DNA from: Blasia pusilla
Taxonomy: Eukaryota; Marchantiophyta; Marchantiopsida; Blasiales
NCBI GenBank assembly: GCA_050084515.1
Contig: CM114275.1
Location: 14,756,001 to 14,820,000, forward strand
DNA: 64,000 bases
Direction of reading: 5' to 3'
Every line of letters begins with the position of its first letter. Within the stretch, counting starts at the first letter, position 1. The notes beneath the pieces are model-generated. The model did no database searches, had not been told where the DNA came from, and saw nothing but the letters and a program-made list of their open reading frames with translations. Below are positions 31,750-43,247 of the stretch, piece by piece. A program made the position numbers and the translations under genes.

Positions 31750-31876
31750 TTGGAGATATTTTGGTACTTCTTGTCTCATTGTTTGGATTCCATGAGTTAG
31801 CATGGGATTGTGTGTGTTTGTGTGTGTGTTCGGTGACAGCGATGTATGTTGTGTAGCAATGTTTACGCGCACGACA
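31750..31876 (+). repeat. Terminal block B1 of P1 (127 bp)
   Basis: Starts TTTGGAGATATTTTGG and ends GCGCACGACA. It is separated from A2 by GC only. It is a direct duplicate of B2 at 32380-32506. Confidence 0.88.
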
Positions 31877-31878
31877 GC

Positions 31879-32379
31879 TGTCATATCTTTTAGAATAGAT
31901 CGGTGAGATCTAGTAGAGCATCTTCGTGAGTAGTGGAGAACTGGCTCAGTAGGTCAAGGATGACCTGCTGAGGCCCCGGAAAACTTGAGAGAGCATGTTT
32001 CCTCTTTGTTTCGGCTCATTTGGAGCCATATTGAGGAACTTGCTATTTTAGTTAAGTACCATTTTCAATATATGATCGACTTTCTATTTTTTGTAAGTAG
32101 TCCTTGACCTCCTACATCAGGCCAAGATCCAAGGAGGTGACTTGGGAGCATAAGTTATCATGGAGACAGTTTGGGAGAGGGGAGGGGTATACCTCAAGGA
32201 GAGAGAGTTTGAGAGCTCATTCTCTCTTTGTTGAACCTCTTGGCATGAGGCGGCGGAGCTATGGTCTTGCTTGCCTTGTATGTGTAACCCAAGCCTCTCA
32301 CTAGGAGAGTGGGTTTGGTTTGACATTGAGAGACACATGTGAGAGTGCACACATGTGAGAGAGATTTGATCTTATTTTA
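31879..32379 (+). repeat. Terminal block A2 of P1
   Basis: Begins TGTCATATCTTTTAG and ends GATCTTATTTTA. It aligns with A1 at 13334-13823 but is followed by block B rather than the leader. It is visibly diverged from A1, so P1 is not a recent insertion. Confidence 0.88.
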
Positions 32380-32506
32380 TTGAAGATATTTTGGTACTTC
32401 TTGTCTCGTTGTTTGGATGCCATGAGTTAACATGAGATCGTGCGTGCCCGTGTGTGTGTTCGATGACAGCGATGTATGTTGTGTAACGATGTGTATGCGC
32501 AGGACA
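32380..32506 (+). repeat. Terminal block B2 of P1 (127 bp)
   Basis: Ends GCGCAGGACA and is followed by the target duplication AGGT (32507-32510). Confidence 0.88.
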
Positions 32507-32510
32507 AGGT

Positions 32511-35500
32511 TGTCCTTAGATTTCCTCAAAGACACCCTATAGATACTTGTCTATCCATGCTCAAACACGTGACACTACATTATTATTGTGAAATTATTTG
32601 ACCCCAAAGGTTACCTATTCTTAGGTGTCAAGTCATGTCTTGTCTTTAACAAAGGTCAAGTAAGAAGGGTAATTCAAATTACCCTTCATAGGTACCTAAC
32701 TTTCCAGCCAATAAGATTCCTCCACCTCCCAGCCAATAAGATCATTCAATTTCTCAACCAATAAAAATCGTCGAAATTGGTTTGAAAGACATTTTAAGAA
32801 TTTTGAAATTAATTAAACCATTAGTCACGGATAATTACCAGGGTTAACGGCGTCAAGATGATTACTTAAAGATCTTGTCGCTTTGTTCCACGGCGAGCGA
32901 ATCTGTCACTTTTCTAACCTGAAATCTACGCTACGGTATGGTGAAGTCTACCAACCCTCTTCCTGTACTATGTATGTGTTCAGTACGTCCTGGATCATGA
33001 AAGTAAGACTCAGTACGCTAGTTATTATCGATCATGGCCCGTCGTATTATCCCAATATTAACAAAAACCTGCGAGGTTTTTGTGCATTCGGGTTTTTTGT
33101 TTTGTCTCCTATGGTGCAGGAGGAGACAATACTGTGTAGTGACAGTATGTGATGATGGAGTACTGAAGCCACGTTGCTTTGACCTTGGACAAGGCGTAAT
33201 ACCATGTCTAGTATAAGCGCGACTCCTATGGTCCCTGGGATCCAATAATTCTAGGATAGCCCAGATAGCATAGGCAACACAATCATGCACAAGATCATCA
33301 TTTCAGCAGAGTACTTGCATTCTCTCGCACTGGAAGGTCGGTTTCATGATGACTTATATTGCTATAGCCGCAGTCTGATCATCAGGTTCAGAGTTGGTCT
33401 GTGGCAGGTGGAGTCAACAATGTGCAATGTGTGTGCACTGCAGCCAGTTTGTAAGAGGCGGATATACACATTGAATATCCCTACCACGTAGCTGTAAGGC
33501 TACTTGCAGAGTCGGCCTGGAGTAGATTTGTGCGGTAACTTACCTCTCATGTGCCTTCCGTGATTGTGAGCAACCCTCCTGCAACTGGATGAAAGACCAC
33601 GTGAGTTCCTCTGGCGCACCTTCACTTCGTTCCTCTTCTCTTGCAGGGAGCAATTGCGGTACACTCTCTCGATTCTCGTTTTTTCCCCGGATTTCAACTC
33701 ACCTGCTCGAGATCCTGCTCGCTCCTACGGTTCGATTTTTTTTATATTCCGCCATCAACTATTATCGTCATCAAACAAAAAATTTCTCTCAACCCACTCA
33801 AGGAACAATGACGTTACACTCCTCTTGGTACAGAAGTAATGAATGGGCGATACCTCATGAGTGACCACATAGGTGGGGTGATGGATACGCAGCGTAATTG
33901 CCACATTCTCCTCTCTCCTTCCCTGCATTAAATAGGCCAGCAACCACATTGTCCACAATATTCTCTCATATGGTCTTGCCACAACAAAACCCATGCCGCC
34001 GCTATCCCCATTCCTACTGGTCAGTCGCTCTATAGGGCAGCAACATGCTCCGTGTATTCATTCCATCACACCGTCATCTGTCTCATGATCCCATCCTCCT
34101 CCCTAGCCACCTAGTGATCCATGTCCAATCCTTTCCATAGGGATCCATGCAACATGATCGTAGATATCTTTGACAGGTACAGACATCTTCTGAATCGCTA
34201 CTCATGGTCGCTGACTTTATGCCCAGACTGAGCACCTTTCCCCGTGCAACCCATACCCCATGCTGTGTTGTTTAATTTATGCTAAATTTCCTTTCGATGT
34301 AACTGGCTTACGTTGCAAGCATCAGAAGTTAGCGTGGACAGCTCATGTCTCATGATGAGCACTTAGCTTAGGGAATTCTTCCTCTGGCCCTTAGATTGAA
34401 TTATGCAAACGTAGAACATTCCTGGGAAGGACGCCCAACCTTCTTTTTGACTGTCGGATCATAGATGACTTTTCTTTCTTTCATCTTTTCTTTTTCTTTT
34501 TTAATCATTACTTCCTATGGCGGCTAGAACACCGTAGAGTCCCTGGTTACGAATTCACTAGTTGGAACCAAATGGACGAATTTCTGCTCTGTTTTGTTCC
34601 TGAAGTTTAATTTGTAAAACAAAATAATTCCAATGTATTTTAGATAAATTTCTATTTACGTCCTATGGCGTCCAACACTAAAAAGTCCCTTGTTACAAAT
34701 GCAATAGTTGGAAAAACACGGACGCAAGTTCCTGTTTTCGAAGTTTGATTTCTAAAGTAAAATATTTATGAGGTATATGGTCTCCCAAAAAATTAAATGT
34801 GGAGAAAATTTACTTGGCCCTTTTGTTCATTTCTGTAAGATTGAATTTTTTTTCCATAATGTGAAAGAAAAGAAATTAGGTTGAGATTTGATAGACCTTT
34901 TAAATGTGACCTTTTCTCTTTCCAGAAATTATTTTTTAAATCTACATGAAAAATAAATCAGAAAGTAATAGAAATAAATTTATTAGAAATAAGAGGAAAT
35001 AAAGGAAAATTAGAAAATTAAGTTCTTTGAAAGAATAAAATTATCTAAGTAATTTTGAAGAAACCAAATAGTTAAATATTCATAAAGCTAATACTTACAC
35101 TTGTCAATGATCCTTAGATAACTTTGGTAAAATTTTTGTTGCATGGTATTGTAGGAGAAAAATCCATTCACAAAACATGTGTAAGATAATCTATTAATTT
35201 CTAAAAAAATAAATTTTCTTCTTCACAATAAAATTTGACATATTTGTAATAATCTAAATGAAAATATGTAATTTTTTCCACTTTTTCCAAATACTACAAA
35301 CCCACTATGCAAGTCTTGAAAGTCATGTTTCCCAATTTCCCAAAGCAACAAATCTCGAGATTAGCATTTCCGAGGGGTAGATGAAAGATGCCAAAGTAGA
35401 TGAGTACTTAAGGGAAATGAAGCGAAGAGAGAAAGTGGCCAATATAAGCTTGAAGCATGGTTTGCTAAAGTTTAAGTGTAGAAAATTAATAAAGAAGCAT

Positions 35501-35539
35501 GGCTAATGAATATAGCTCTCTAACATATAAGCCACCATG
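32511..35539. other. Unassigned region, AT-rich in its right half
   Basis: I recognise no gene or element here. Three spaced CCAAT-type words (CAGCCAATAAGAT, CAGCCAATAAGAT, CAACCAATAAAAA) lie at 32703-32770. Short frames at 33034-33216 and 33589-33864 have no recognisable domain. From about 34440 the sequence is strongly AT-rich. A local duplication is listed separately. Confidence 0.5.
34509..34765 (+). repeat. Local duplication, about 110-bp units 155 bp apart
   Basis: TCCTATGGCG, AGTCCCTxGTTAC, ACTAGTTGGAA/AATAGTTGGAA, GGACGxAxxTTCTG and GAAGTTTxATTTxTAAA occur in the same order in 34509-34625 and 34662-34765. Confidence 0.6.
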
Positions 35540-37054
35540 GAGAACAATTTTTTGTAATCAGAGAACGAGTGGGAAGTGGTTCCCTTCTTCATTATAGAGG
35601 GTATGTACAAGCAACCGTTGCAACCCTAAGCCCAATAGGCTAATCCCAACCATAATCTCAAGTTATACTAATTATGGTTAAGAAACCCTAGTTGAGATAA
35701 TTGTGCTTAATTGACTAACCAAGATTGAGATTTCCTACTTCGTGCGAGTACCAAATGTAAAATTTCATGTGTTTGATGAACTCGAATACAACTCAATCTT
35801 CAATACTCCCCCTCAAACTCAAATCAATATCTCTAACATCTAAATCCTTTCCAAACATCTCAAGCTTATCTCTAGACTATGTCTTTGTAAGGATGTCAAA
35901 AAATTTATAGATTTATAGATATATATATATATATATATAATCAATTTCTCCAGCAAGCACTTTCTTTCTGATAAAGTGGTAGTGCATCTTCACATGCTTT
36001 GTTTTAGAATGAAACACATTGTTATTAATTATCAAGCTTAATGCTAATAATATTGTCTACATATATTATACTAGATCTTAAGTTACTAACACCAATCTCA
36101 CTAAGTAATCAATGAAGCCATACCTAGGGAAGCATAGTTATAAGTTGTGTTTCAAAGAAGCAATCTACAATTACATCTTTGAAGCCCAACTTATAATTAC
36201 GCTTCTTAAGGTGAAGGAATAACTAGATGTAGAGTGTCTATCAAACACACTTCTTGCCCAATCAAAATTTATGAATCCTTCCAGTTGTACACTTAGAGAA
36301 GATTTAAATTAATAACCACATGCTCTCTTCAACTGTGATAAACTCTCAACATCAAGGAAGTCCTTAAGTTCTCCTTAGTCCTTCATATCAATTTCAGGAT
36401 GTGACTTTGACTTGACTTATTTTAATATATCCTCAATACTTCTAGTAATCAAGAGGTCATCAAAATATAATGATAATTGTATGGCCTTATCCTATCAAGA
36501 AAGACAATGAGGAATCAGAATCATAGACTCTCAAGCCAAGTTCTCATAAGATGTTTGTAATCTTGCCATACCAAGCTCTCGGAGCTTGCTTAAGTATGTA
36601 TAGAGTTTTCTTTGAGCTGCATATGCAAAATGGAAACTCTAAATGCTCAAATGGATGTGGTTGAGCCATGTAAATCTCATGTAAATCTCTATTCAAGAAG
36701 ATATTCTTGACATCCATGTGATGTAGTCTTCTTTTCTTACTCCTTACAATTGCAACCATTGTTCTCGTAGTCATCATCTTTGCAATAGGGCTAAGTGCAT
36801 CCTTGTATTCGATGCCATATTATTTTCCATAACCCTTACCTATCATCTTGGCTTTGTATATATTTATTATACCATCTTGATTATGCTCGACCTTGTAAAT
36901 CCATCTACAACCAATAACTTCCATATCGAAAGGTATATTGACTAACTCTCAAGTTTGTTCATGTCTTAATGTAGCAAACTCTTCCTCCATAGCTTCAATA
37001 TATTTCTCCTTACATGCAACTTTTTCAAAATAACTCGATTATTGTTCTTGAAGG
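35540..37054 (-). mobile_element. Ty1/copia remnant C2: RT, RNase H, polypurine tract and part of 3' LTR
   Basis: Minus-strand translation gives, from 37020 down, EKYIEAMEEEFATLRHEQT and EVIGCRWIYKVEHNQDG, then HHMDVKNIFLNRDLHEIYM and LYILKQAPRAWYGKI (36544-36777), a YFDD catalytic box, RHSTSSYSFTL, and HSKTKHVKMHYHFIRKKV near the RNase H end. A polypurine tract (GAGGGGGAG on the minus strand, 35803-35816) is followed by an LTR starting TGAAGATTGAG at 35802; the far LTR end is not resolved. Many stops. Truncated at its 5' side by the repeat at 37055. Confidence 0.85.
35920..35939. repeat. AT dinucleotide microsatellite
   Basis: An uninterrupted run of TA/AT repeats within the decayed copia RNase H end. 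Confidence 0.8.
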
Positions 37055-37612
37055 TTTCACGTGTGTTAGGATAAATCAACGAGATCTAATAGAGGGCCTT
37101 TGGAGATACTCAAGGACAGCCTCATGAGGTCAAGGATTACTTGTTGAGGGCACAGGTAACCTGAAAGAGCAGGTTTCCCCTTCGTTTCGGCTCATTTGGA
37201 GCCATATTAAGGAACTTACTCTTTCATGTAAGTTGCCATTTTTGTATATTTGACTTTCTACTTTGGGAAGTGGTCCTTGACCCACTACAGCAAGTCAATA
37301 ACCAAGGAGGTTGTCCGAGCATATGTTACCGTGGAGAGAGCTTGGGAGAGGGAAAAGGATATACTTCAAGAGAGAGCTTAAAAGTTCATTCTCTCTTTGT
37401 TGAACCTGTTGGCATGAGCTTTGGTCTTTCTTGCCTTGTGTGTGTAACCCCAACCTCTCATTAGAAGAGTGGGATGAGACATTGATGAGATTGATTTGAT
37501 TTAATTGGAGATATTTTGGTACTTATTATCTCAATGTTTGGATGTCATGAGTAAGCATGGGATCGTGCGTGTTTGTGTGTATGTTCGGTGACAGCGATGT
37601 GTATACACGACA
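37055..37612 (+). repeat. Solo terminal repeat (A-B) of the P1/M1 family
   Basis: Block A (37055-37504; TTTCACGTGTGTTAGG to TTTAA) runs directly into a shortened block B (37505-37612; ends GTATACACGACA). No interior sequence is attached. Recombination between A1 and A2 of an A1-...-B1-A2-B2 element would leave exactly A-B. Flanks AAGG and TAAA do not match, so no target duplication is visible. Confidence 0.82.
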
Positions 37613-39622
37613 TAAAAAAAGAAAAAAATCCTTAATCTCTCTTTAAAACTTTCTCTAATTAATAATTTCCTCTTCTACTTGAAATGCAAGAAATATTTAA
37701 AAGAGAGTTTCTAGTGGATCAGATTGTTGCATAAAGTATCATCAATTTCTAACGTGGAGAATTATTTTGAAGTGTGAAGACCACTTCTAGCATGCTTAAA
37801 TCACTTTGTCTATGAGGCACATTGATGTGCATATAGAAGGGAATTATATCATTGTAGAACCATCATGATGAAATTTCATCACTATGGAACAATTATCATA
37901 ACAATAACAAGTACTCAAAATAGACTCAGACTATCAAGTCAACAGAAGGTTTTGAATATTCGTGTTTATAATGACGAGTGAGTGTAGTGAGACTTAATGA
38001 GTGAAAGGGTCTTAGAATTCTCAATAGAAAAAAGGAGATAGTACGATAGGCTCTTAATCCAAGACTTCCATATTCATTCCCATCAACTTGTCAAAATTTG
38101 AAATTCATTGACGTTAATACTAGAGATTAAGGTTTTGAAAGAGATGAGAGGAAACGTTTTGATAGACGATTACTCACGGACTCTAATAGTACTTCAATGG
38201 AACTTGGCAGAATCTTGCATATTGCAAGAAATGAAAAGTGAATATGGACTTGGAAGAGAGGAGAGACTATTTTAACTAGGCGCACAAAAACTTAAGCTTT
38301 TAAAAAACATAGGGAGTTAGAGGAGTCTCAAGAGAGCAGATGGGGAATTCTAATGGGCACTTAATCATAGACTCTAGAAAATATTCCTGCAACCTATCGA
38401 AATCAAACAAATTGCAAGAAATGAATCGTGAAGAGGGAGTATGAATGGGAAGTTGGAAAGAAAGGAAGATTACAATTTTGCCAAGAATGACTCTAAAGAC
38501 TTGGGGGACATTAATGGCTTACAAGACTAGGCTAAGTAATGGGTCAATGGGGTCTTCAGTAGGTAGATGGAGGTTTGTCATATGTGGTAAATCACAAACT
38601 ACAAAAGTGAGTCATACAATCTGTCGAAACACAATAAGTTGCAAGATATAAATAGTGAAGAGAGAGTTGCAACCAATCAAAATATCATAGGTTGAAAATG
38701 TATTGTTGGAAATAAATGGAGGATTGAGAGACAAACAAATAGAAACTTTTCATGCAATATGTTGGAATCTGATAGGTTGCAAGGAATGAATGACATAACA
38801 ATTGGGAAGGTTGTTTGAACAAAGAATGTGTTTGAAGAGTGATTTTAACTTAGATTCAACCATTTAAAAAGAACATCAAAGTGTTTCATTTTCACTATCA
38901 AATATTGTAATTGCAATCTTTGATCTTGCTAGAAATAACTCAAAAGACTTGAGGGCCAAGACTAACTCACAAGACAAGGCTAAGTAATGGGTCAATGGAA
39001 GAAAGCAGAGATGAAGCCTTTTAAGATGGCCTAGGAGTCTTAAGAATCCATATGGGGGTTTGTCATGTGTGGTTAATCACAGACTTCAGAAGTAAAGGAA
39101 GCGAAAAAGCTGAAGGGAATGAGAACTAAAGAGAGAGTTGCAAAATATGTGAGTTTTTCTTCCATTAAGACTTGTCAAGAAATCTCATGTCGCAAAAGTA
39201 GGGATTGAAAGAATTGGAGAATTAAGAAGTGAACATACAAAAGCACTCAAGATTGCAACATGTCATAATCCTACGGGTTGCAAGGAGTGGATCATACAGC
39301 ATAGATATAAGAGTGAAAACTAAATACAACCTGTTGGAATCTGAGAGGTTGCAAAACCATTTTTACTCAATTCATTATAACATAAACGCAATGAAGTTTG
39401 AAAATCAACTGTTATTTTTATTTAGATTCTTTTATAAATAAGATCATTATATCATATTTGCTTCTAGTTTCTAAACTACAAATTTTGTAGTCGATTATCT
39501 CCTCCTCCTCATCATAAAAAAAAAATGTTCCTAACTCACCTTTGTTTCTATAGATTAGACTTCCTTGGGCTTAGTAAACGCTTCTCTTCAAAATTGTAAA
39601 TGGGAATTGAGAAAGAAGAGGA

Positions 39623-39811
39623 CTAAGAGAGTGAAGTTCCCCTACGTGCATCAAATTGATCCCAAGTGATCCCAGATATGTCCCAACGTGTGCATGGACA
39701 AGTTATCTTGTATTTTCCGCAAGGTGACATCCAACTAGAATTAAGATTTTTCCTTCCGTGAGAAACCACTACTTGGTGATAACAAAAGGCTTGTAAAACC
39801 AACTTACTCAC
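39623..39811 (-). pseudogene. Conserved Cys/Trp motif fragment (G1)
   Basis: Encodes SSWMSPCGKYKITCPCTRWD followed by ITWDQFDARRGTS. The G2 counterpart at 53279-53546 reads GWVSHCRAYKIYCRGRRWD then VTLDRYVVPRGG. The shared W-x-S-x-C-x2-Y-K-I-x-C-x4-W-D pattern suggests a small zinc-binding or DNA-binding fold, but I cannot name the family. Confidence 0.6.
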
Positions 39812-39957
39812 TTGTCATTTGATAACTTCTTGAGAATTACTATTGGCTTTGCACATCTGAATGTTAGAATGACAAATAGTGAAGAAGATGTCACCACCTA
39901 AGGCTCTACTGCAATTTCCTTATGCGATATCAGTAACTCGTAAACTCCAAGCTACCT

Positions 39958-40287
39958 CTAGTAGTTAGCCTTTGCGTCTTGGCATAGACCTAACAATTGA
40001 TCCCTAGCCTCTAGGAAAATGATATTTCTTCCACTCTGCGAGACGACTCTTATACTAGCCCTTGAGCATACCACCAAGTCTAAGAACAAATATGCGTGAT
40101 GCAAGCAAACCTCCATGAGAGTTTGCATCGGGTAGGTAATTTCTCCCTCCTGCCAAGAAAGGGGCTTATTATCCTCAAGATAGATTCTGAGGGATGAGTT
40201 TGACAAGTTACTTGAAGAAAACCCATTTGAGGCAAGATCTATGAAATCTTGAACTTGGAAAATCTTGAACTTATGGTCAAGGCTCAC
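39958..40287 (-). pseudogene. Methyltransferase-fold-like fragment (G1)
   Basis: IYLEDNKPLSWQEGE and PMQTLMEVCLHHAYLFLDL are followed by ASIRVVSQSGRNIIFLEARD. The arrangement (helix, D-L, small residues, GRxIxxxE) resembles the SAM-binding end of N4/N6 amino-methyltransferases, where a DxFxGSG motif precedes a GRxxxGxE strand. The glycine-rich loop is degenerate (DLVVCSRAS), so catalysis is doubtful. The homologue in G2 is at 53992-54387. Confidence 0.5.
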
Positions 40288-40860
40288 AAAGCAATAAATA
40301 TATGAGTATTCAATCTCTGCAGATGAATTGGGGAAACAAGCATGTTATGTTCCAATCGTGTAGAGAAATGAATAAGTCACTTATCTCAAAAACTTGACAA
40401 ATTTTGATAAGTTGCAAAGGTAACGGCTTCAACATTGCAAGTTGACAACTTTGACAAATTTCTAGCAAGAAAAAAAAAAAGCAACCTGATAGAATTTGAT
40501 GGGTTTCGACTTTTGATCATAGCCAATTTTGCAACTCCAAAGAATCCTACGGGTTGCAATTACTGATCATAGCCAATTCTCCAACAAGTTGGAATCATAC
40601 GGGTTGCAAAGGTAATAGCTACGTCATTGCCTTATGTCGGATTTTCATAGGTTGATAGATGAAAAAAAAGAAGAAGATAATTCTGCAACATGTCAGATTT
40701 AGATGGATTGTAGAATATGCCATCATCAAGAAAATAGAAATCTCTTGGATTTCAATGGATTGCACAAAAAAATTAAACAAATTTGAAGAAAATTCATTGG
40801 AAATGGATATTTGAGAAACTTACCTGGACTTAATTGATAAGTGATCTTAGTGGGTATTCA

Positions 40861-41924
40861 TTCTTGATAACCCTATACTATGTTGTTTGGCATTTGAGTG
40901 ACCTCCTTACATATTGTAGATTGAAGAGCTTGTCCTTGCTTCCTCTAGTAAAAAAAATATAGTCAGTATTATTAGTATGGGTATTAGCAAAGGAAAATAA
41001 GAGCACAATCTAATTATTTGTTAGAGGAATGTTTCAATCGAGAACCTTGTTTGATGGGTTATCATCCCACAACCTCATTTTGGAAGGCAAATCAACTGCC
41101 ACGTCTTCAGGTAATCCATTGATAGTCCAAGGGATGTGGCCACTTTGTCATAGCTATCTTCCTAATAGGATAAGCTTCTTTAGCTTTAGGGGTAGACTCG
41201 TGCTTCAAGAATTTCTCTAATTCCTTCAGCATAGGCATTTGATGCAAAAGAATAGTAATTCTACTAATGTGTAACTCTCAATCTGATAAGGCCATTCTAG
41301 ATTTGCACAAAGGTAGAATATCCCTCGAGGCCTTTTCTTTTCCTTTATATACTTAGGGATATGTATAATGAAGACAAATTAGCTCTACCCATCCTTATCC
41401 CACGTGACCTCTTCTTCTAGCACGAGAGGATCTTTGGACTTTCGTGTTCTTATCTCATCTCATCACATCTACCCATGATCTTATCTTTATCTTACTTTTT
41501 ATCAACCTACAAGCCCAATCTTGTCTTTATCAGATATTGTTTATCTTTTGTATTTTTGGTTGGTTCCTTTTCACTTCTGTGCTATATGGTATAGACTCTA
41601 GCTTAACTATGACTAACAAAAGTTGGTTACAAACCTCCCCTATTTAAGACATAACTTCATGGTTGTGAGAACTTCCAAAGTCTTGCACTATCAATGATGC
41701 ATTGGTCAAGTTGGTTGCAGGTTCCCATATGGAACCTGTAACCAAATAATGGATATCCATTGGACCAAGTATTCAACTCATTGGTCATGGGCTCCTCCAT
41801 TGCCTTTCTTCAATATGTGTTCCACTTAAAATTCTTCATGATCTCCTACCATTTGAGGTAGTGGAGGAGGGAGAATATTGTCCTCAAATCTTTTAGGACG
41901 TGGAATAAATAATAAAAAAAAGAG
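40861..41924. other. Unassigned region
   Basis: AT-rich sequence without recognisable coding or repeat relationship to the rest of the window. The stretch GGTTGCAGGTTCCCATATGGAACCTGTAACC at 41712-41742 is an inverted repeat (ggttccCATATGgaacc). No gene found. Confidence 0.5.
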
Positions 41925-42343
41925 TGTTACGTCTTTTATGATAGATTGATGAGATCTAGTAGAGAATCTTTGAGGATATTATAGGAAATCTTGAGGAGGT
42001 TGAGGGTGACTTTCTGAGGCCAAGGGTAACCTTAGTGAGTAGGTTTCCCCTTCGTTTTGGCTCATTTTGAATATATACATAACTTACTATTTTTAGTATA
42101 TTTGAATTTCCACTTTTGGAAGTGGACCTTGATCCCCTACAAGAGGTCAAGAGCCAATGAGGTGATCTGCGAGAAAGGATTACCATGGAGAGAGAGGTTG
42201 GGAGATGGAAGGCGGTATACTCAAGGAGATAGAGATTTAAATCTCATTCTCTCTTAGTTAAACCTCTTGGCATGAGGTAGCAAAGCTATGGTCCTCCTTG
42301 CCTTGTGAGTAATCCAAGCCTCTCATTTCGAGAGTGGGTTTAG

Positions 42344-42406
<63 letters not shown>

Positions 42407-43095
42407 TAGTGTGTGCACATTGAGAGACCTTCTGAGGAAGCCTTCATTTACAAAGAGAGAATTGAGAGATTTAGAGCTCTATAATGTAGGAGATTGCTAG
42501 TGTCTTGTTGTGTTTGCAAGTTGGGGATTGTGTTCCCTGCTTGATGGCTCACGAGAGTACTCACGAGAGCAAGAGTCGCTTATTTTAGTTAGTTGTTTGT
42601 AGTTTTTTTTGTACGGAAGAGTGGCACGCAGAAGCGTAGCCCAATTTCTGGAAGGAATTGAGTATGGGGGCGAGATGCTCCATGCTAGTGCTCTATTTTT
42701 TTTATGTTTTTAAAGGTTTGCAAATTTTTTTGGGAAAAATCAGCGCAGAATTTTTCCAAATTTTTTGTAGGAGAGGAGGCCGTGGGTAGCACAATACTCA
42801 TTGCCAATCTCATATGGAAGGCCAAAAGAAGAAATTTTTTGATAATGTCCCAGATCAAGAATTTGTGCATGATATTAAAGAAATGGTTTGCAAGTTCAAT
42901 GTCTGAGCACAAAGTTATGGATCCTTTTGCGAAGCTGGCATAGCCATTATAACTGAGGAAGAAGCAATTCGAGAAGTTTTGGTAAATGCCTTACGGAAGA
43001 AATAGAAAAGAAAAATAAATCTTTTTTTAGTAGGGCTACAAAACTGAAGCTTTCACTTGAGATAAAGTTGAGTGAAAAATTTCTCAGGGTAAGTT
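41925..43095 (+). mobile_element. 5' fragment of a P1/M1-family element (block A plus leader)
   Basis: Begins TGTTACGTCTTTTATGATAG and follows block A to about 42460, then the leader (CAAAGAGAG, GTGGCACGCAGAAGCG, GGGGGCGAGATGC). It is more diverged than P1, M1 or P2 and contains an expanded GA repeat. No coding part is attached. Confidence 0.78.
42347..42404. repeat. GA microsatellite (about 29 units)
   Basis: A pure GA run inside block A of the fragment, at the place where the other copies have TTGACATTGAGAGA. Confidence 0.95.
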
Positions 43096-43247
43096 GACCC
43101 ACATTTGGGGAGGACTTATTGGGGCTAGTGTGATACCCACAATTTTGAAAATTTTGGAGTTAAAGCATTTTTTGTACAATGTTGAGCTGAAGTCTTCATG
43201 AATGAGGACCAAAGACTAAAGATTGTGGTCAAAATTGTATATAATTT
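43096..43247 (+). other. Remnant of a family-A-like 3' end (polypurine tract plus LTR start)
   Basis: TTTGGGGAGGACTTATTGGGGCTAG precedes TGTGATACCCACAATTTTG at 43130, which equals the sense start of the family A LTR (complement of 10346 leftward). About 115 bp follow before block A of P2 begins. Confidence 0.55.

Larger units (their letters stand above)
13334..32506 (+). mobile_element. Methyltransferase-encoding Ty3/gypsy element, copy P1 (contains nested M1)
   Basis: Order on the plus strand: block A1, leader (split by M1 at 15275-24819), gag region replaced by repeat R, protease, C5 DNA methyltransferase, RT, RNase H, integrase, PHD finger, polypurine tract, then B1-A2-B2. It is bounded by a 4-bp target duplication (AGGT). 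It has numerous stops, many fitting C-to-T change, and no gag, so it is inactive. It is the only copy that keeps the C-terminal motifs of the methyltransferase. Confidence 0.88.
38389..40710. repeat. Dispersed GCAACC-type palindromic motifs in G1
   Basis: About nine degenerate copies of a 27-28-nt motif, arms near GCAACCTGT and ACAGGTTGC around a GGAATC core, at about 38389, 38610, 38754, 39255, 39327, 40481, 40531, 40582 and 40684. The best is 39327-39353. The same motif fills G2. Confidence 0.7.
37613..40860 (-). pseudogene. Gene-fragment cluster G1, paralogous to G2
   Basis: The left edge (A-run, then ATCCTTAATCTCTCTTTAAAACTTT, ending AAGAGAGTTTCTAGTGG) aligns with the left edge of G2 at 52079. 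Two protein-like pieces at 39623-39811 and 39958-40287 also have counterparts in G2 in the same order. The rest is decayed noncoding sequence with dispersed GCAACC...GGTTGC palindromes and an internal duplication (38470-38600 and 38925-39070). I do not recognise the parent gene. Confidence 0.6.

Noticed and set aside
33034-33216. Small gene in the unassigned region
   Set aside because: 60-codon frame with no recognisable motif, no conserved counterpart in the window and no convincing regulatory context.
42347-42404. GA repeat as a regulatory GAGA element
   Set aside because: It is a pure microsatellite expanded within a dead terminal block; the other copies have ordinary sequence there.
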